From Portulaca oleracea (Eukaryota; Streptophyta; Magnoliopsida; Caryophyllales; Portulacaceae): 64,000 bases of DNA. This document shows positions 35,821 through 47,820 of the stretch, one piece after another. Made by a program: the position numbers and the translations under genes. Each line of letters opens with the position of its first letter. The stretch's first letter is position 1. Under the pieces are notes generated by a model, which was not told where the DNA came from, ran no database searches, and was given only the letters and a program-made list of their open reading frames with translations. The stretch covers positions 12,827,332 to 12,891,331 of the forward strand of contig CM055870.1 of the NCBI GenBank assembly GCA_029582165.1, read 5' to 3'.

Positions 35821-37107
35821 CCTTTGCTCGTCCCGAGCAAAACAAAACAAAAACTAACTAACACTAACTCCTCTGTCGTGGGAGAGAAACGGGTGCATTT
35901 AGCGTATGCACCAAGCCCTTTGAACCTCCCGGTAGCCCAGGTGGACGAGATGGACTCGTGAGGGTTTGTAGCGGCTGTACCCACAACAGCCAAAGAAAAA
36001 GGAGAGATGGAAAGTGAAAACAAAACCGAAGAAAACAAAAAGAAGGAAAAACAGAGGCCTTGATTCACAAGATCTCGCAATCCAATCAAAGAAAACGTGA
36101 TTAAACCTCCCAAAGTAACCGTTAGGAGCACCTCACAACACCAAACCCAGATAAAGGTCGATCTTGAAGATTTTTCAACTCCCTTCACCTTGTACCAAGC
36201 GAAACCACACAAGAAAAGGGTTTAACGGGAACCAAAAGACTCTAAAAACTCGCGTCCGAATTTGAAAACAACGAAACAACTAAGAGAAGCATTGCCTTCC
36301 TCGCAATTGGTCGCCCTTGGCTTGGTGAGAGCCGTAGGTGATGCAAGGGGAGGCCCCACTCTTTTAAGAAGCAAAAACTTTTTCTTTTCTTTTTTTTTTT
36401 GAGTTGGAAATACCAACGAAATTTGCTTTTCTTTTTCTCTTTTTTTTTCTTTTTGGTTTTTAAACGTCGGTATTAGCCTTACTTTCGGGAATTGGACGGC
36501 CATATAAGGGGTATATCCTCCCAACACGGTCTTTTCCATTCGCCTCTCCGTCGCAAAGCGATATGGGAGGAGGGTTAAAGGGTATCCATGTCGTACCACG
36601 AATACCGGGCCCGTGTAGGTTGGCTAAGTGTTGGTGGTTAATGTCTACAGCGACACGCTCCACTTATTCAGGTTATTGTATCTTAGGAAAGCTTTTCTTT
36701 CTTTTCTTTTCTTTTTGCACTTTTTGATTTTGCTAAATGAGAAACAAAACAAACCCGGACACAAGCTCCTAAAACCTCCTGATTCCAACAAAAAGAGAAA
36801 GGAACGGGGGTCTCACTAGACACTTAATGAAGGGAGTCTATTAAGGGTGAATCTCGACTAGAACCCGAATTAGGGTCGAAAATGCTCCAATCGGTTACTT
36901 TTAAAGAAGTTTAAGAACGGCTTCTCAACTTCAATAACGAGATCTAGGAAACAAAGCAAAACAAAAACAAAACGAAAAGAAAAACTTGAAAAGGTTTTCA
37001 CTCCCTTTTTTTTCTCCTTTTCCACACGAAAATTTTCAAATTTTAGCAAAAACTTGGAAAACAAGGAACAAAATGACTAGGTGATCTATCCATGAAGCAG
37101 AATATCT

Positions 37108-37136
37108 CTCCCCCCCCTCCCCCCTACACACTTAAA
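37108..37136 (-). promoter_or_regulatory. Second polypurine-tract-like motif
   Basis: The - strand reads CTTTAAGTGTGTAGGGGGG followed by AGGGGGGG. As at the terminal tract, a hairpin precedes it in element sense (CCACAATG and its complement around a 4-nt loop, about 37140-37159). Confidence 0.55.
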
Positions 37137-37938
37137 GCTCCACAATGTCCTCATTGTGGGAAGGTGCCACATGAAAAAGGGTAGAGAACCTACAAAAACA
37201 CAAACAAAAACAACTAGCAAGAAGAAATGGTGGCGACCCGAGCCCACACGACTCCAACAGCAATATAAATCCCAACACAGACATTCAAAGGGGTTCGCTA
37301 CCCAAAAGAAAACCAAGCATGCGACGGATCAAGATAAGAATTCACATAAAAAGAGTAGGGTGGAAAGATATTACCTCAAACTCTTCATAAGCGTTAAAAC
37401 AGCGATCCAGAGTCGTCATTCGAGTGAATCAAAACAATGTTAGAGTAAAAGACGACTTACAATCGATAGAAGTCACATGCGAGACCAAAAACAAAAGAAA
37501 GGAATAACTAGCTTAAAAGACTATGAAAAGAAGCTAAAAAGATGAAAAACAAAACTATTTACAATATATACATTGCCAATGACTTACCTTATCCCCGAAT
37601 CTCACTCATTGAGGCGAGAAATAAGGGTGAAACTCCATACATATCAACTGAAATAAACAATTCATTGCATTCATCACAATCAAAAGTCGTTTACAAACCT
37701 CCATGACCAAAATACAAACGAAGCAAGTGTATACAAACTTCTCGGCCCACAAAAATAACCATTGATCAACCAAAAAAAAAAAAAAAACAACCCGGCAACA
37801 CATGAAAGACCAACAACACAAGGCAAACCCGAGCATCCTAACCAAACAACCCCAAAATATGCTAAAAACATACCAAAAGAAACCGGGAGACCAACACATC
37901 AAAACCATCATACATCGCATCTAAAACCCCGAAGAAGC

Positions 37939-37958
37939 ACCCCCCCCCCCACACTTAT
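37939..37958 (-). promoter_or_regulatory. Third polypurine-tract-like motif
   Basis: The - strand reads ATAAGTGTGGGGGGGGGGGG, about 140 bp downstream (element sense) of the env-position ORF stop. The AAGTGTGGGGG core is shared with the other two tracts. Confidence 0.5.
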
Positions 37959-38093
37959 ACTTCAGAAGATAAAGTAAATAAAAGTGATGATAAAGGTCGG
38001 GTGGGGGTGAATGCTTACAAACGGTCCTCAAGGGGACCCTCCCGGAGGATGACGGGGTTGGAGTTGTGACTGGATGCTAGCGAGCATCTCCTG

Positions 38094-39482
38094 TTAGGTC
38101 TCGATCAACCTTTGCAAGTTTTCAATCAACGTCTGCTCGTTTTGGATGAGCTCCCGTTGTTCTTGAAATTCATCATGAAGCTCCTGGAGTTGTTCGCTGA
38201 TACGTTCAAGAGCGGCGTCCCGCACTTGACTCGGCTCGGCATCGTCCCCTTGTGCTTGTCCTCCCTCTTCTTCTTCTTCTTCCTCATCATCTTCTTCTTC
38301 TTCACCCACCTCCTCTTCATGATCCCCGGGACCACCCACTGCAAAACGATCCCCATATGTTTGGCCACACGACCAATTGCGGCGGTCGGTGACATCTAGA
38401 CGTTGCTCGGCATTATCGTCACCCAAATGAACGACGATGCTATGGGGCTCGTTCCCGTGACGGTAGAATTTTCGCGTCTTGTTTTTCTCCAAGAATTCCA
38501 TCTTCCGAAGGCGAACACCGTCGATAGGATCGGGGAAAAACCGGGGAGTCCACTTGTTGAGGTAAGACTCGAACCCTTGTATCCGTAGAAGATGGGTGAT
38601 GATGTGACCCATACCAATGGTCATGTTCCGAGTTTCAAGGCTTATTTCCCGGAGACAATGGAGGATGCATGAGCCGGTGTTGACTCGGCGACCGTTAATG
38701 GCATTGTAGAGAACGAAGAGGTCGTCTTTCCGGACACTTGATCGCCCGGCGTCACGGCCGAAAACAGAGTTTGAGATGATGCGGTGGAAGATGCGGACGC
38801 TGAGGTTACAAAAATCCCGGGCCTTGGAGTTGCTTGGGCAATAGGACTGCGCTCGTTGGGTTCGAACCTTAGGATAGCGCCTCCTCCAGCAAGTGAGATC
38901 TCGCATAGCCTTTTGTTCATCAAAGTTAACACTCTCGCCATAGAAGATACCGTCCTCGGGAAGGCCTAACGCATTGCAAAGATCCTTAACCGTGCATTGG
39001 ACCTCCTTTTTGTGCATGATGTACGAGAAAGAGGCGTTGGATGTGTCATCTTCCTTTACAATCAAAGAGCTAAGGAACTCGAGCACCGGTTGTTCGATGA
39101 TTGGCTCATTGATGGTGACGAAGACCTCCCAACCCATGGTTTTGATGAAGAAATCCATGCTTGGTTTACAAAATATATCCTTTGCAGTCTCTTTATGATA
39201 GAGGTCCGGAGCACAAATCTTCCGCTTCTTGAGCCTCTCATACCTGAATGATCGAGGCCGGTTGACCCTTGTACCGGGTTTTATCGGGCTCGGCAGAGGT
39301 AGATGGGGCAGGGGTAGGGTCCGACTCGGTCCGGGAATGTTTAGCTCGCCCCATTGAAGGCAACTGAAAACAAACAACCACCACACAAAACACAACAACA
39401 ACACTATCCCAAAATCCCGAGCAATCACGAAACCCCGACCAAGAAATTCACCAATAACACTCCCAACTTCAGAAATAGCCAC
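38094..39482 (-). CDS. Athila env-position ORF (ORF3), open
   Basis: 462 codons without interruption, located after integrase and before the 3' LTR, the position of the env-like ORF of Athila elements. Visible: a hydrophobic helix near the N-terminus (about residues 25-44, GIVLLLCFVWWLFVFS), a central globular part with repeated Trp/Arg-rich segments and an NSVFGRDAG-type stretch recalling the ATHILA ORF-1 domain, an acidic Glu/Asp run near 390-410 and a C-terminal coiled coil. No viral envelope glycoprotein is recognised and the role is unknown. It is the only long ORF of this element free of breaks. Confidence 0.7.
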   Translation of the reverse strand: MAISEVGSVIGEFLGRGFVIARDFGIVLLLCFVWWLFVFSCLQWGELNIPGPSRTLPLPHLPLPSPIKPGTRVNRPRSFRYERLKKRKICAPDLYHKETAKDIFCKPSMDFFIKTMGWEVFVTINEPIIEQPVLEFLSSLIVKEDDTSNASFSYIMHKKEVQCTVKDLCNALGLPEDGIFYGESVNFDEQKAMRDLTCWRRRYPKVRTQRAQSYCPSNSKARDFCNLSVRIFHRIISNSVFGRDAGRSSVRKDDLFVLYNAINGRRVNTGSCILHCLREISLETRNMTIGMGHIITHLLRIQGFESYLNKWTPRFFPDPIDGVRLRKMEFLEKNKTRKFYRHGNEPHSIVVHLGDDNAEQRLDVTDRRNWSCGQTYGDRFAVGGPGDHEEEVGEEEEDDEEEEEEEGGQAQGDDAEPSQVRDAALERISEQLQELHDEFQEQRELIQNEQTLIENLQRLIET

Positions 39483-39984
39483 GAAAAATTCAACCCCAAC
39501 TCAACCAAATTCGTCCGACCGACACCCACAAAAATCGTTCAAAACAACCAAAATAGTTATGAAAATCGAACACCAATCTCAACTAAGCTCGCTCAAATCA
39601 AACCCACAAGAAAACATGCAACAATCGACCCAAATAGTAAGGAGAATCGAGAATTGATGCACCAATGAACAAGGAATACCTGAGTTGAAATGTTGGAAGA
39701 GAATTGTTGACGATTTCGAGCCCCCACAACAACTCAAACCCAGAAATTTCCCTTGAAGAGCCCCGAAAATGGTGAGAAAGCACAGCGACGGCGCAGCTAG
39801 GGCACGAACGAGCAAGAAAATGGGGAGAAAGGAGCAATTTTGTGACGGAATTGGGGAATTTGGCAAGGGATTTAGGGTTTTAGGGTTAGGGAAGGGGTTT
39901 CGAGGGTTAGGGAATGGAGGGAATTGAAAGAGAAATGAGGGGAAAAGAGATTGAAGTCCCGACATATTTCGCAGTTTTCGACTC

Positions 39985-40215
39985 ACCGTGGGCACGGTGT
40001 GGCTCGGGCTGAGGGAAAAGAGGGGAAAAAATGCAGGGTAGTCACCGTGGCTACGGTAACATCTACCGTGGTCACTGTGACCTTCGGGAAGAAAAATTTC
40101 CAAGAACTTGTTGCGATGAGACTGTGGCTGCGGTGAAACCCACCGTGGTCACGGTCCACTTCGGCCTGAGAAGACTGGGAACAACTTGCGTAATCTGACC
40201 GTGGCCACGGTCCCT
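39985..40215. promoter_or_regulatory. Internal palindrome array upstream of the env-position ORF
   Basis: Variants of the same 14-bp palindrome as in the LTR start at 39985, 40044, 40065, 40121, 40142 and 40198, that is, one single, two doublets (spacer 7 bp each) and one single. Unit spacing is 59, 77 and 77 bp. In element sense this lies about 500 bp before the ORF3 start, between it and the end of integrase. A regulatory role, such as promoting a separate ORF3 transcript, is inferred. Confidence 0.65.
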
Positions 40216-40654
40216 TTCGGCCCAGCTATTGTACCTATAAGGCTCAAAACTTGGAAAAAAACACGTTAAGTCCTAAAATCTACCCTCTTATCATCCACCC
40301 TTTGTCTTCCTCACTCAATTTATCATTTAAGGGTACTTTCCCATCACTCAAAAATCACATTCAAATCTCGACCCTCATAGAACCTCTTTTTATTTTCACT
40401 CTCGCTCTCGCTCTCGATTTTTTTTTCTTCTTTTCAATCTTTTCTAAATTTTTTTCTCAGTTTTTCTAATTTTTCTCTTTCTTTTTCTTTTTCTTAAATT
40501 TTTCAAAAATCACTAAGGAAAATAAAAAAAATGCTAAAACAAGGGAAATAAAATGGAAGAAAATGAAAGAAAACACTAAAAGAAGGGGAAGTAAGTCATA
40601 CCTCTCCCGAGTGCTTGTTTTTGTAGGTCCTAGCTCGACCTATCCCGATGCTTT

Positions 40655-41988
40655 TCAATCCTCAAAATTCGCGAGATACACCACAACTGTCCCAGCATAC
40701 TCCTCGCCCATGATGTACGGTTTAAGCTTCGATGAGTTTGCTTTGAAACACTGCCCTTGTGCATCCTTCAATTCTACAACTCCGGCGCGGAGAATTTTCA
40801 CAATTTCGAATGGACCGGACCATCATGATCTCAATTTCCCGAAGAATAACTTTAGCCTCGAGTTGAAGATGAGAACCCTATCGCCTACCACAAACTCGCG
40901 TCGGTTCAACCTCTTGTCGTGCCATGCTTTGGTCCTTTCTTTGTAGATCTTGTTGTTCTCATATGCATGACCCCTTCTAGTTGAAATAACCGACTACTTC
41001 CGACCGCCTTAAGATCGAGGTTCAACTTCTTGATTGCCCACATGGTTTTATGCTCAAGCTCCATGGGAAAGTGGCACGCCTTCCCGTAGACAAGGCGGTA
41101 GGGAGTAGTATCGATCGGAGTCTTGTAGGCGGTGCGGTATGCCCACAAAACTTCATCCAACTTTTCTGCCCAATCTTTTCTCAAAGAGTTAACCCGTCTT
41201 CTCTAGGATCTCCTTGATGGCACGGTTTAAGATCTCCACTTGACGTTGTGTTTGTGGATGATAAGGGAGTCCCTTCTTATGATTGATGCCGTATTTTGCC
41301 AAAAGAGACTCGAACTTCTTCTCAATGAAATGGGAACCGTTGTCACTAATGATGACCCTTGGAATGCCGAATCTTGGAAATAGGGTCCTTTTCAAGAATC
41401 TCGAAACGGACTTCCCATCGCACCTCACGCATGGTATGGCTTCGACCCACTTTGAGACATAATCCACCGCCACTAGGATGTATTGGAAACCCCCTGATGA
41501 CGGGAAAGGTCCCATGAAGTCTAACCCCCACACATCGAAGACTTCAACTTCAAGAATATAATTCAACGGTGCTTTATTTTTCCGGGAGATGTTTCCGGAT
41601 CTTTGACATCTATCACATTGCTTGACATGCAAATGGGCGTCACGAAAAAGAGTTGGCCACCAATAGCCGGCTTGTAAAACCGTCGTCGCCGTCTTTTGGA
41701 AACCACCGTGACCTCCCATCGGAAACTCGTGACAATGAGTCAAAACGGATTGTACTTCACTCTCGGGAATACATCTCCGGTACATCCCGTCATTGCAAAG
41801 CCGGAAAAGGAAGGGATCATCCCAATAATAATGCTTCATGTCGTGGAGAAATTTCTTCTTTTGGTGATGGTTCAAGTGTTGGGGAATCACTTCGCTTGCC
41901 AAATAATTCACAATATCCGCATACCAAGGATGAGAGTTGATCGCCAAAAGTCGCTAGTCCGGGAAAGCATCAACAATCGGTTGGGTGT
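40655..41988 (-). pseudogene. Athila integrase (broken)
   Basis: The - strand reads FPD-stop-RLLAINSHPWYADIVNYL, then an H2C2 zinc-binding region (HCHEFPMGGHGG...CDRC), then the catalytic core. The core Asp lie in WGLDFMGPF and IISDNG and the Glu in QRQVEILNRAIKE, where QTNGQAE is usual. Next come ALWAYRT-like sequence and a C-terminal WSGPFEIVKI block (GPY/F motif), ending LANFED near 40655. Breaks: TAG at 41954-41956, a one-base frameshift near 41190-41195, a second frameshift near 40968-40975, and TGA at 40823-40825. The upstream end is cut from RNase H by the insertion at 41989-45256. Confidence 0.9.
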
Positions 41989-42502
41989 TGTAACACCCCA
42001 ACCTTAATCACAGGGTTAAACTCTACTTAGAGAAGTTAAGCCCGCGATTAGCGCAGCGGAACACTTTTTAGGTTGAAGTGTCATCGCCGTCTCCCAAAAG
42101 AAACAAGGCAACAACACCAAAGAAACTTCCAAAACCACAAGATAACTTACTAACTTAAAAACCTTCACATATAAAACTTATACAACCCTTGGATAAAGTA
42201 TATAAACTTAAACATAGCTTAAATACTAAAACAACTTCCAAAATCCTGCTCGCCCTTGCTAACCGATGATTTCCTTAGAGAACTACCTCAAGAGCCTTGA
42301 ATTACTTTGGTACCGACTTGCCCTTGCCTTGGGAGCTCGAACCCCTAAAAACAAAACATTGAAAACAGTCGCAAAGTGAGTGGGGAAACACTCAGTACAC
42401 AAACCTCCAACACGTCAAACCGTTCGAAAACGGATTTCGGTGCCGGCCTTTAAATTCATTTTGAAAACGGGAAAGGGGATAAACATAAATAAACTGAATT
42501 GT

Positions 42503-42541
<39 letters not shown>

Positions 42542-45256
42542 CTGGTATATGTATAAGACATGAATATAAATAACTGAAATGGACTTGTGATAATTAGGAA
42601 TGAGCGGTATCCCTTACGATCGATGCCAAAGCACCTCACACACGCGCATGCCCAAACCGATCTAGATTTGGATTGGGTGACTGTTAGGCAGTCGACACTG
42701 GCCAGGTCATTAGGACATTCTGATCAGGAGCATCTAAAAGTATAGGCTAGCACTTCACGTAACTAGCTAGAATATGATGGGGCGGAACCGCTTGAAAATA
42801 ATCCAATATAAGATATTAGTTCATGATGTAGACATAATATCACAATGATAATTGTGTTGAAGGATAAATAAAGAGTTAAAAGTTGGACAATTTGCGTACC
42901 TTGGGATGCTAAAGACCTTGGTGGCGCGGCTCGGCTTGGAGATGGCTTTCAAAACTTGTCAACTAAGATAAGAATAAATAAAAATGAAGAACCGAATAAG
43001 GTTCTAAATTAGATTCATAAGTTTAGAAACTTAGTAATATAAATGAAATACTTTAGGAATAAAATTTCAGGTTTATATAAAAATAGAGTTTGAAGTATAA
43101 CTTGAGTTAGAAAAATCGGAATGACATAAAAGAGTACATTTCGGAATAGGGAAAATCATGATCTTAAATTTTGTCAACATGGCCGAAGGCTAAAAATGGG
43201 TGGAAGGGCTTCAAAATGGGCCCGGACAGAAGCTGTGCATAACAAAACCTTAGAATTTTCGTGTCAGAGAAACATGAGAATAAAGACGTAGAAGATGATT
43301 CAAGTAAATGGGCTTGAATCTAAGAAAATTAGCTTGAATTGATGGTGAATGGGCGATTATAACTTGAAAGCTAGGATGAGAATGATGGATTCAAATATGG
43401 TTTGATGAAGTGGTAGCAAGTGAATGATGAAACGGAGTAAGACGTACATGACCGAATGTGATGAGAACAAGTTTGGATTGGTGATTTAAGTAACAAAGAT
43501 TGAATTGATTGAGAACTTGGAGGCTACCAAGCTAGAAGAAATTCTTAGCTAGATTAAAAACATTGGACATTATGCTAGAGAATGATGGGGGAAAAGAATA
43601 CTTGGCTAAACTCACTAGCTTTTGGAAAATATTCTCAAGACTCACTTAAGTCTCCCAAAATGATATTTTTAGCCTTAAACACACAACTCTAGGATGATAA
43701 CCTATACCCATAACATATTATGCTTAGAAGCCTTTATTGGGTTGATTTGAGACCCAAAAGATATAAATTTACATAAGCTAATTTGGGCAGAAACTACACT
43801 CTGGACAGCCCTTATTCGCGAGCTCGTAACTCACACTCCCGATATCGGATAAATACAAACCATACCATTCCAAAGCCTATAGTTAGCTAACACCTTGAGC
43901 TATCATATGGAGTAAAAATCTGGCCTAAAATCCCACTTTTAGGTCTCGGAAATTTTCCAGAAACTAACCAGAAACTTTATTTACCGAAATTTCAGTTTTT
44001 AACTTGATTTTTCACCCTTAATCATACTAAACATAACCAAATCTCACCTAAACTTTAATCCACCATATTTCCAGAATATAAACCTTGAAAATTAACTCAT
44101 CAAGGACCCTAAAAACCACATGCATCCATGGGTTAAACATAAACTCAACATAAAATACATATTCTTGAACTCTTGCATCAAAACCTCACTAATTTACCCA
44201 AATCAAACATAATAACACTTAATTCATAATCTTAAAACATAAACTCAGCCCTTGAATACTCAGAATCTTTCAAGAAATTCACATGCATTGACATATAATC
44301 ATCATCCACCATGAATTCAACCATAAAACCTCATAAACACTTAGAAACATACATGCATACACTCAAAACTTAAACCCTAACTCAACCAATACAATTATAT
44401 ATTTGAATTCACGATAAAAGAGAGTAAAAGAGATAGAAATTACAAAAGAAACATATATAAAACATGGATTTTCATATTAGAGTTTAGAGAAACTGAAATT
44501 GGGGGTTTTGAGATGTTACCTTTGAAGGAAAAAAATTGATGAAAACACAAGAGGGAGGAGAGGGTGGCCGGATGCCACCACGGCTGGCGGCGGTTTCCAG
44601 CGCCGGTGGCCGGAAAACACTAGGGACAGGGGGTTGTGCACGGCAGAACAAGGGAGAGAGGGAAGAGGGAGAATGACTTGAGTGTTTGTAAAATAAAATG
44701 AGGTAAAAATAAACCCCCCCTTTCCCCCTTCACTTAATATATACCCAACTAATTAAATTAAGACAACAATTAGGCTAAATTAAATCAGAAATTTTAAACT
44801 AATTAAAGTAATTGTAAATGTATTGGGTTAAAATAATTAGTTTGTACTAAATAAAATTAGTTGCTAACAATTTGATTAAAATAAAATAGGACTTGAATTA
44901 GAAAAATTAAATAAGTAGGACATAAATATTACTTGTGATTAAATAAAATAAATATAACCCAAATAAATTAAGGTTTGGGTAATAAAATATAAACGTTAAG
45001 AAGTAGAATAATTAAACCCTTTCCGGTTAAAGAAATAACGTAACGGTAAAACCCGAAATGGTTTAACTTAACGAGTGAAATGAATAAATCCAGGATTTTT
45101 AAACCGGTAACTTGATACCCTTTTGCCATCTCCTGCACGAGACTTAGCACCGAAGAAATAAATAATTAAAAGTAAAAGCGAAAAAATTTATATGTAATTT
45201 AGGTAATTACGGTAATTAGTACTTAATTAATCGTGATTTTGGGGCGGGTTGTTACT
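41989..45256. mobile_element. Noncoding 3.27-kb insertion A in the Athila pol gene
   Basis: It separates RNase H (…[11 protein letters not shown]) from the start of integrase. Flanking 5-bp direct repeats GGTGT lie at 41984-41988 and 45257-45261. It starts TGTAACACCCCAACC and ends GGGTTGTTACT; the ends are partly inverted (GTAACACCCC / GTAACAACCC). No ORF is supported. It contains an (AT)16 run at 42505-42536 and a GC-rich GGCGGCGG/CCGGTGGCCGG patch at 44565-44625. The class is unknown; 5-bp duplications and TG start would fit an LTR-type unit. Confidence 0.65.
42505..42536. repeat. (AT)n microsatellite
   Basis: About 16 AT units inside insertion A. Confidence 0.95.
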
Positions 45257-47104
45257 GGTGTCTTCCAAGTCGACAAGAATCCTCGAGAGGTGATCGGCCA
45301 CGACATTCTTCGTGCCCACCTTGTCGCGGATTTCCAAATCGAATTCTTGCATGAGCAAGACCCACCGTATTACCCTCGACTTTGTCTCTTTCCTTCCCAT
45401 CAAGTATTTGATAGCGGCATGATTCGTGTAGACTACTACCTTCGTGAGCATAAGGTACTGCCGAAATTTGTTGAGCGCAAAAACGATCGCCAAAAGTTCC
45501 TTTTCCATGGTGATGTAGTTTCTTTGGGCACTATCAAGCGCATGGCTTGCGTAATAGATAACCCTCGGCTTCTTGTCCACTGTTTGGGTCAAACATGCCC
45601 CCACGACAAAGTCACTGGCGTCGCCCATAATCTCAAATGGTAGTGTCCAGTCCGGAGGTTGAACCACCGGAGCGGAAATCAAAGCCTGCTTCAATCTGTA
45701 AAACGACTCAAGACACTTATCAGTAAAAATGAAAGGAGCATCTTTGCATAAGAGGTCGGTTAGAGGTCGAGCGATTTTCGAAAAGTCCTTGACGAACCGG
45801 CGATAGAAGCCGGCATGGCCAAGGAAGCTACGCACCCCCTTAACAGAAACTGGGGGTGGTAGGCACTCTATGACCTCAACCTTCGCCTTATCCACCTCGA
45901 TGCCCTTTGAAGAGATTAAGTGACCCAAAACAATACCTTGTTCCACCATAAAGTGGCATTTCTCCCAGTTGAGTACTAGATCCACTTCTTCACAACGAGT
46001 TAATACTTTTTCCAGGTTTAGCAAACAGTCATCAAAAGAATTACCGTACACAGAAAAGTCATCCATAAAAACCTCCATGCATTTCTCAATGAAATCGCTA
46101 AAAATAGCCATTATACAACGTTGAAAAGTCCCAGGGGCATTACATAAACCAAATGGCATGCGACGGTAAGCAAATGTCCCGTATGGGCAAGTAAAGGTGG
46201 TTTTTTCTTGGTGTGAGGAGTGGATTGGGATTTGAAAGAACCCGGAATACCCATCTAAGAAGCAAAAATGTGAGTGACCCGCCAACCGTTCTAACATCTG
46301 GTCAATAAAAGGAAGGGGAAAATGGTCCTTCGTTACTTTGTTAAGCTGACGGTAATCAATACACATTCTCCAACCAGTCACAGTTCGGGTACTTACCAAT
46401 TCTTTCTTATCATTTTCAATTACAGTCATTCCACCCTTTTTCGGCACACACTGGACCGGGCTTACCCATTCGCTATTTGCGATGGGGAAGATGATCCCAG
46501 CAGCGAGCAACTTCACTACCTCCTTTTTAACCACTTCTTGCATGTTAGGATTTAATCTACGTTGTGGTTGCCTTGTAGGCTTGTCATCTTCTAGCAAATC
46601 AATCGAATGCATGCAAATGGACGGGGATAAACCTTTCAAATCTTCTATCCTATAACCTAATTCACCTCTATGCTTCCTAAGCATATCAAGCAACTTAGAC
46701 AATTCAAAATCATTCAAATTTGCATTCACAATCATATGATAAGATTTTTCATCATCCAAGTAAGCATATTGGAGGGAAGGGGGTAAAGGTTTAAGATCTA
46801 AAGGAATAGAAGATTGAACTTGGGAGGAACACATACCTTTGAAGAACGCATCTTGAATCTCCATACACTTCATAATAGGCTCATCAATAATAATTTCCTC
46901 GTGCATAGGTGAAGAGTCAAGAAGGTTGGTGAATAAAGTGATGTCGGTGCCATCGGTCTCAAATTGAAAGGATTCCAATAAGCATGCACCCAAGGGATCA
47001 TCACATGTAGACTCAAGTAGATGGGACTCCTCAATATACTCATCAACGAGAAATTCCATCATGTCAATCGCGTAGCATGAGTCCCCATATGAAGGACCTT
47101 TCAA
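45257..47104 (-). pseudogene. Athila reverse transcriptase and RNase H (open frame, catalytic change)
   Basis: The - strand frame runs about 616 codons without a stop. RT motifs: [10 protein letters not shown] at 215-224, [12 protein letters not shown] at 244-255, the first catalytic Asp in FLDGYSGF (284), [11 protein letters not shown] at 318-328, and FMDD at 346-349. RNase H: GDASDF at 494-499, [10 protein letters not shown] at 533-542, and [10 protein letters not shown] where the family has YTDH. The codon at 45422-45424 thus reads Asn instead of the catalytic Asp, a G-to-A type change. The junction with protease is out of frame (near 47101-47105), and the 3' end is truncated by insertion A. 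Confidence 0.92.
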
Positions 47105-47817
47105 AGACCCCTCAAGTTGAAAAATAATACTTTCATTCCCGACATCAATGACATACTTTCATTCTTCACATCTATAATTGCTCCCGCCGTAGCAAGGAAC
47201 GGCCTTCCCAAAATAATGGGGATGTTGTTGTCCTCCTCCATCTCCAAGATAACAAAATCACAAGGGATCAAGAATCGCCCTACTTGCACCGGGATATCTT
47301 CCAATATCCCCGAGGGTCTTCGTACAGAACGATCGGCCAATTGAAGGTTGATTGTAGTAGGAACTAGATCATCAAGGTTCAACTTTTTGCAAATTGAGTA
47401 AGGCATGACACTCACACTTGCTCCTAGATCACATAAGGCACGGCTAATCCTCATATCACCGATGGTGCATGGAATAGAGAAACTCCCAGGGTCGGCTAGC
47501 TTTTCCGGTGATTTGTTATCGATGATGGCACTACAATCCGCCGTCAGATGAATGGTAGCTTTCTCTTGGATTCTCCTCTTGCTCGTAAGAAGCTCCTTCA
47601 AATGTTTCTTGAAGGATGAGACTTCAGAAATGGCATCAAGAAATGGGATGTTAACTTGAAGCTTCTTAAGCATCTCAATGAACTTCGAAAATTTTGCATC
47701 GGAATTTGGTTTTGTCAACCGCTCGGGAAAAGGCACCGGCGGTAACTTTGGTTTTTCCATGGCTTGGATTGGTTCTTCCTCCGCCATTTTCCCTTTCCCT
47801 TTTCTCACTCTCTCCAT
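47101..47817 (-). pseudogene. Athila aspartic protease region
   Basis: The - strand frame holds the protease active-site motif DLGASVSVMP (Athila form) and the downstream ILGRPFLATAGAIIDV flap/second-half motif. The N-terminal part (PFPERLTK...FIEMLKKLQVNIPFLDAI) is the Athila gag-protease linker. An in-frame TAA near 47821-47823 separates it from the preceding gag piece, and it ends at a TGA one frame off the RT frame. Confidence 0.88.
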
Positions 47818-47820
47818 CTC

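Larger units (their letters stand above)
35821..38093 (-). other. Noncoding 3' internal region of the Athila element
   Basis: Lies between the env-position ORF and the 3' LTR. Short open frames here have biased composition and no recognisable protein. It contains two extra polypurine tracts (37108-37136 and 37939-37958). Confidence 0.6.

Noticed and set aside
39579..40103. 174-codon frame on the - strand between integrase and ORF3
   Set aside because: Composition is Pro/Ser/Phe low complexity, it spans the palindrome array and there is no recognisable domain; treated as spacer.
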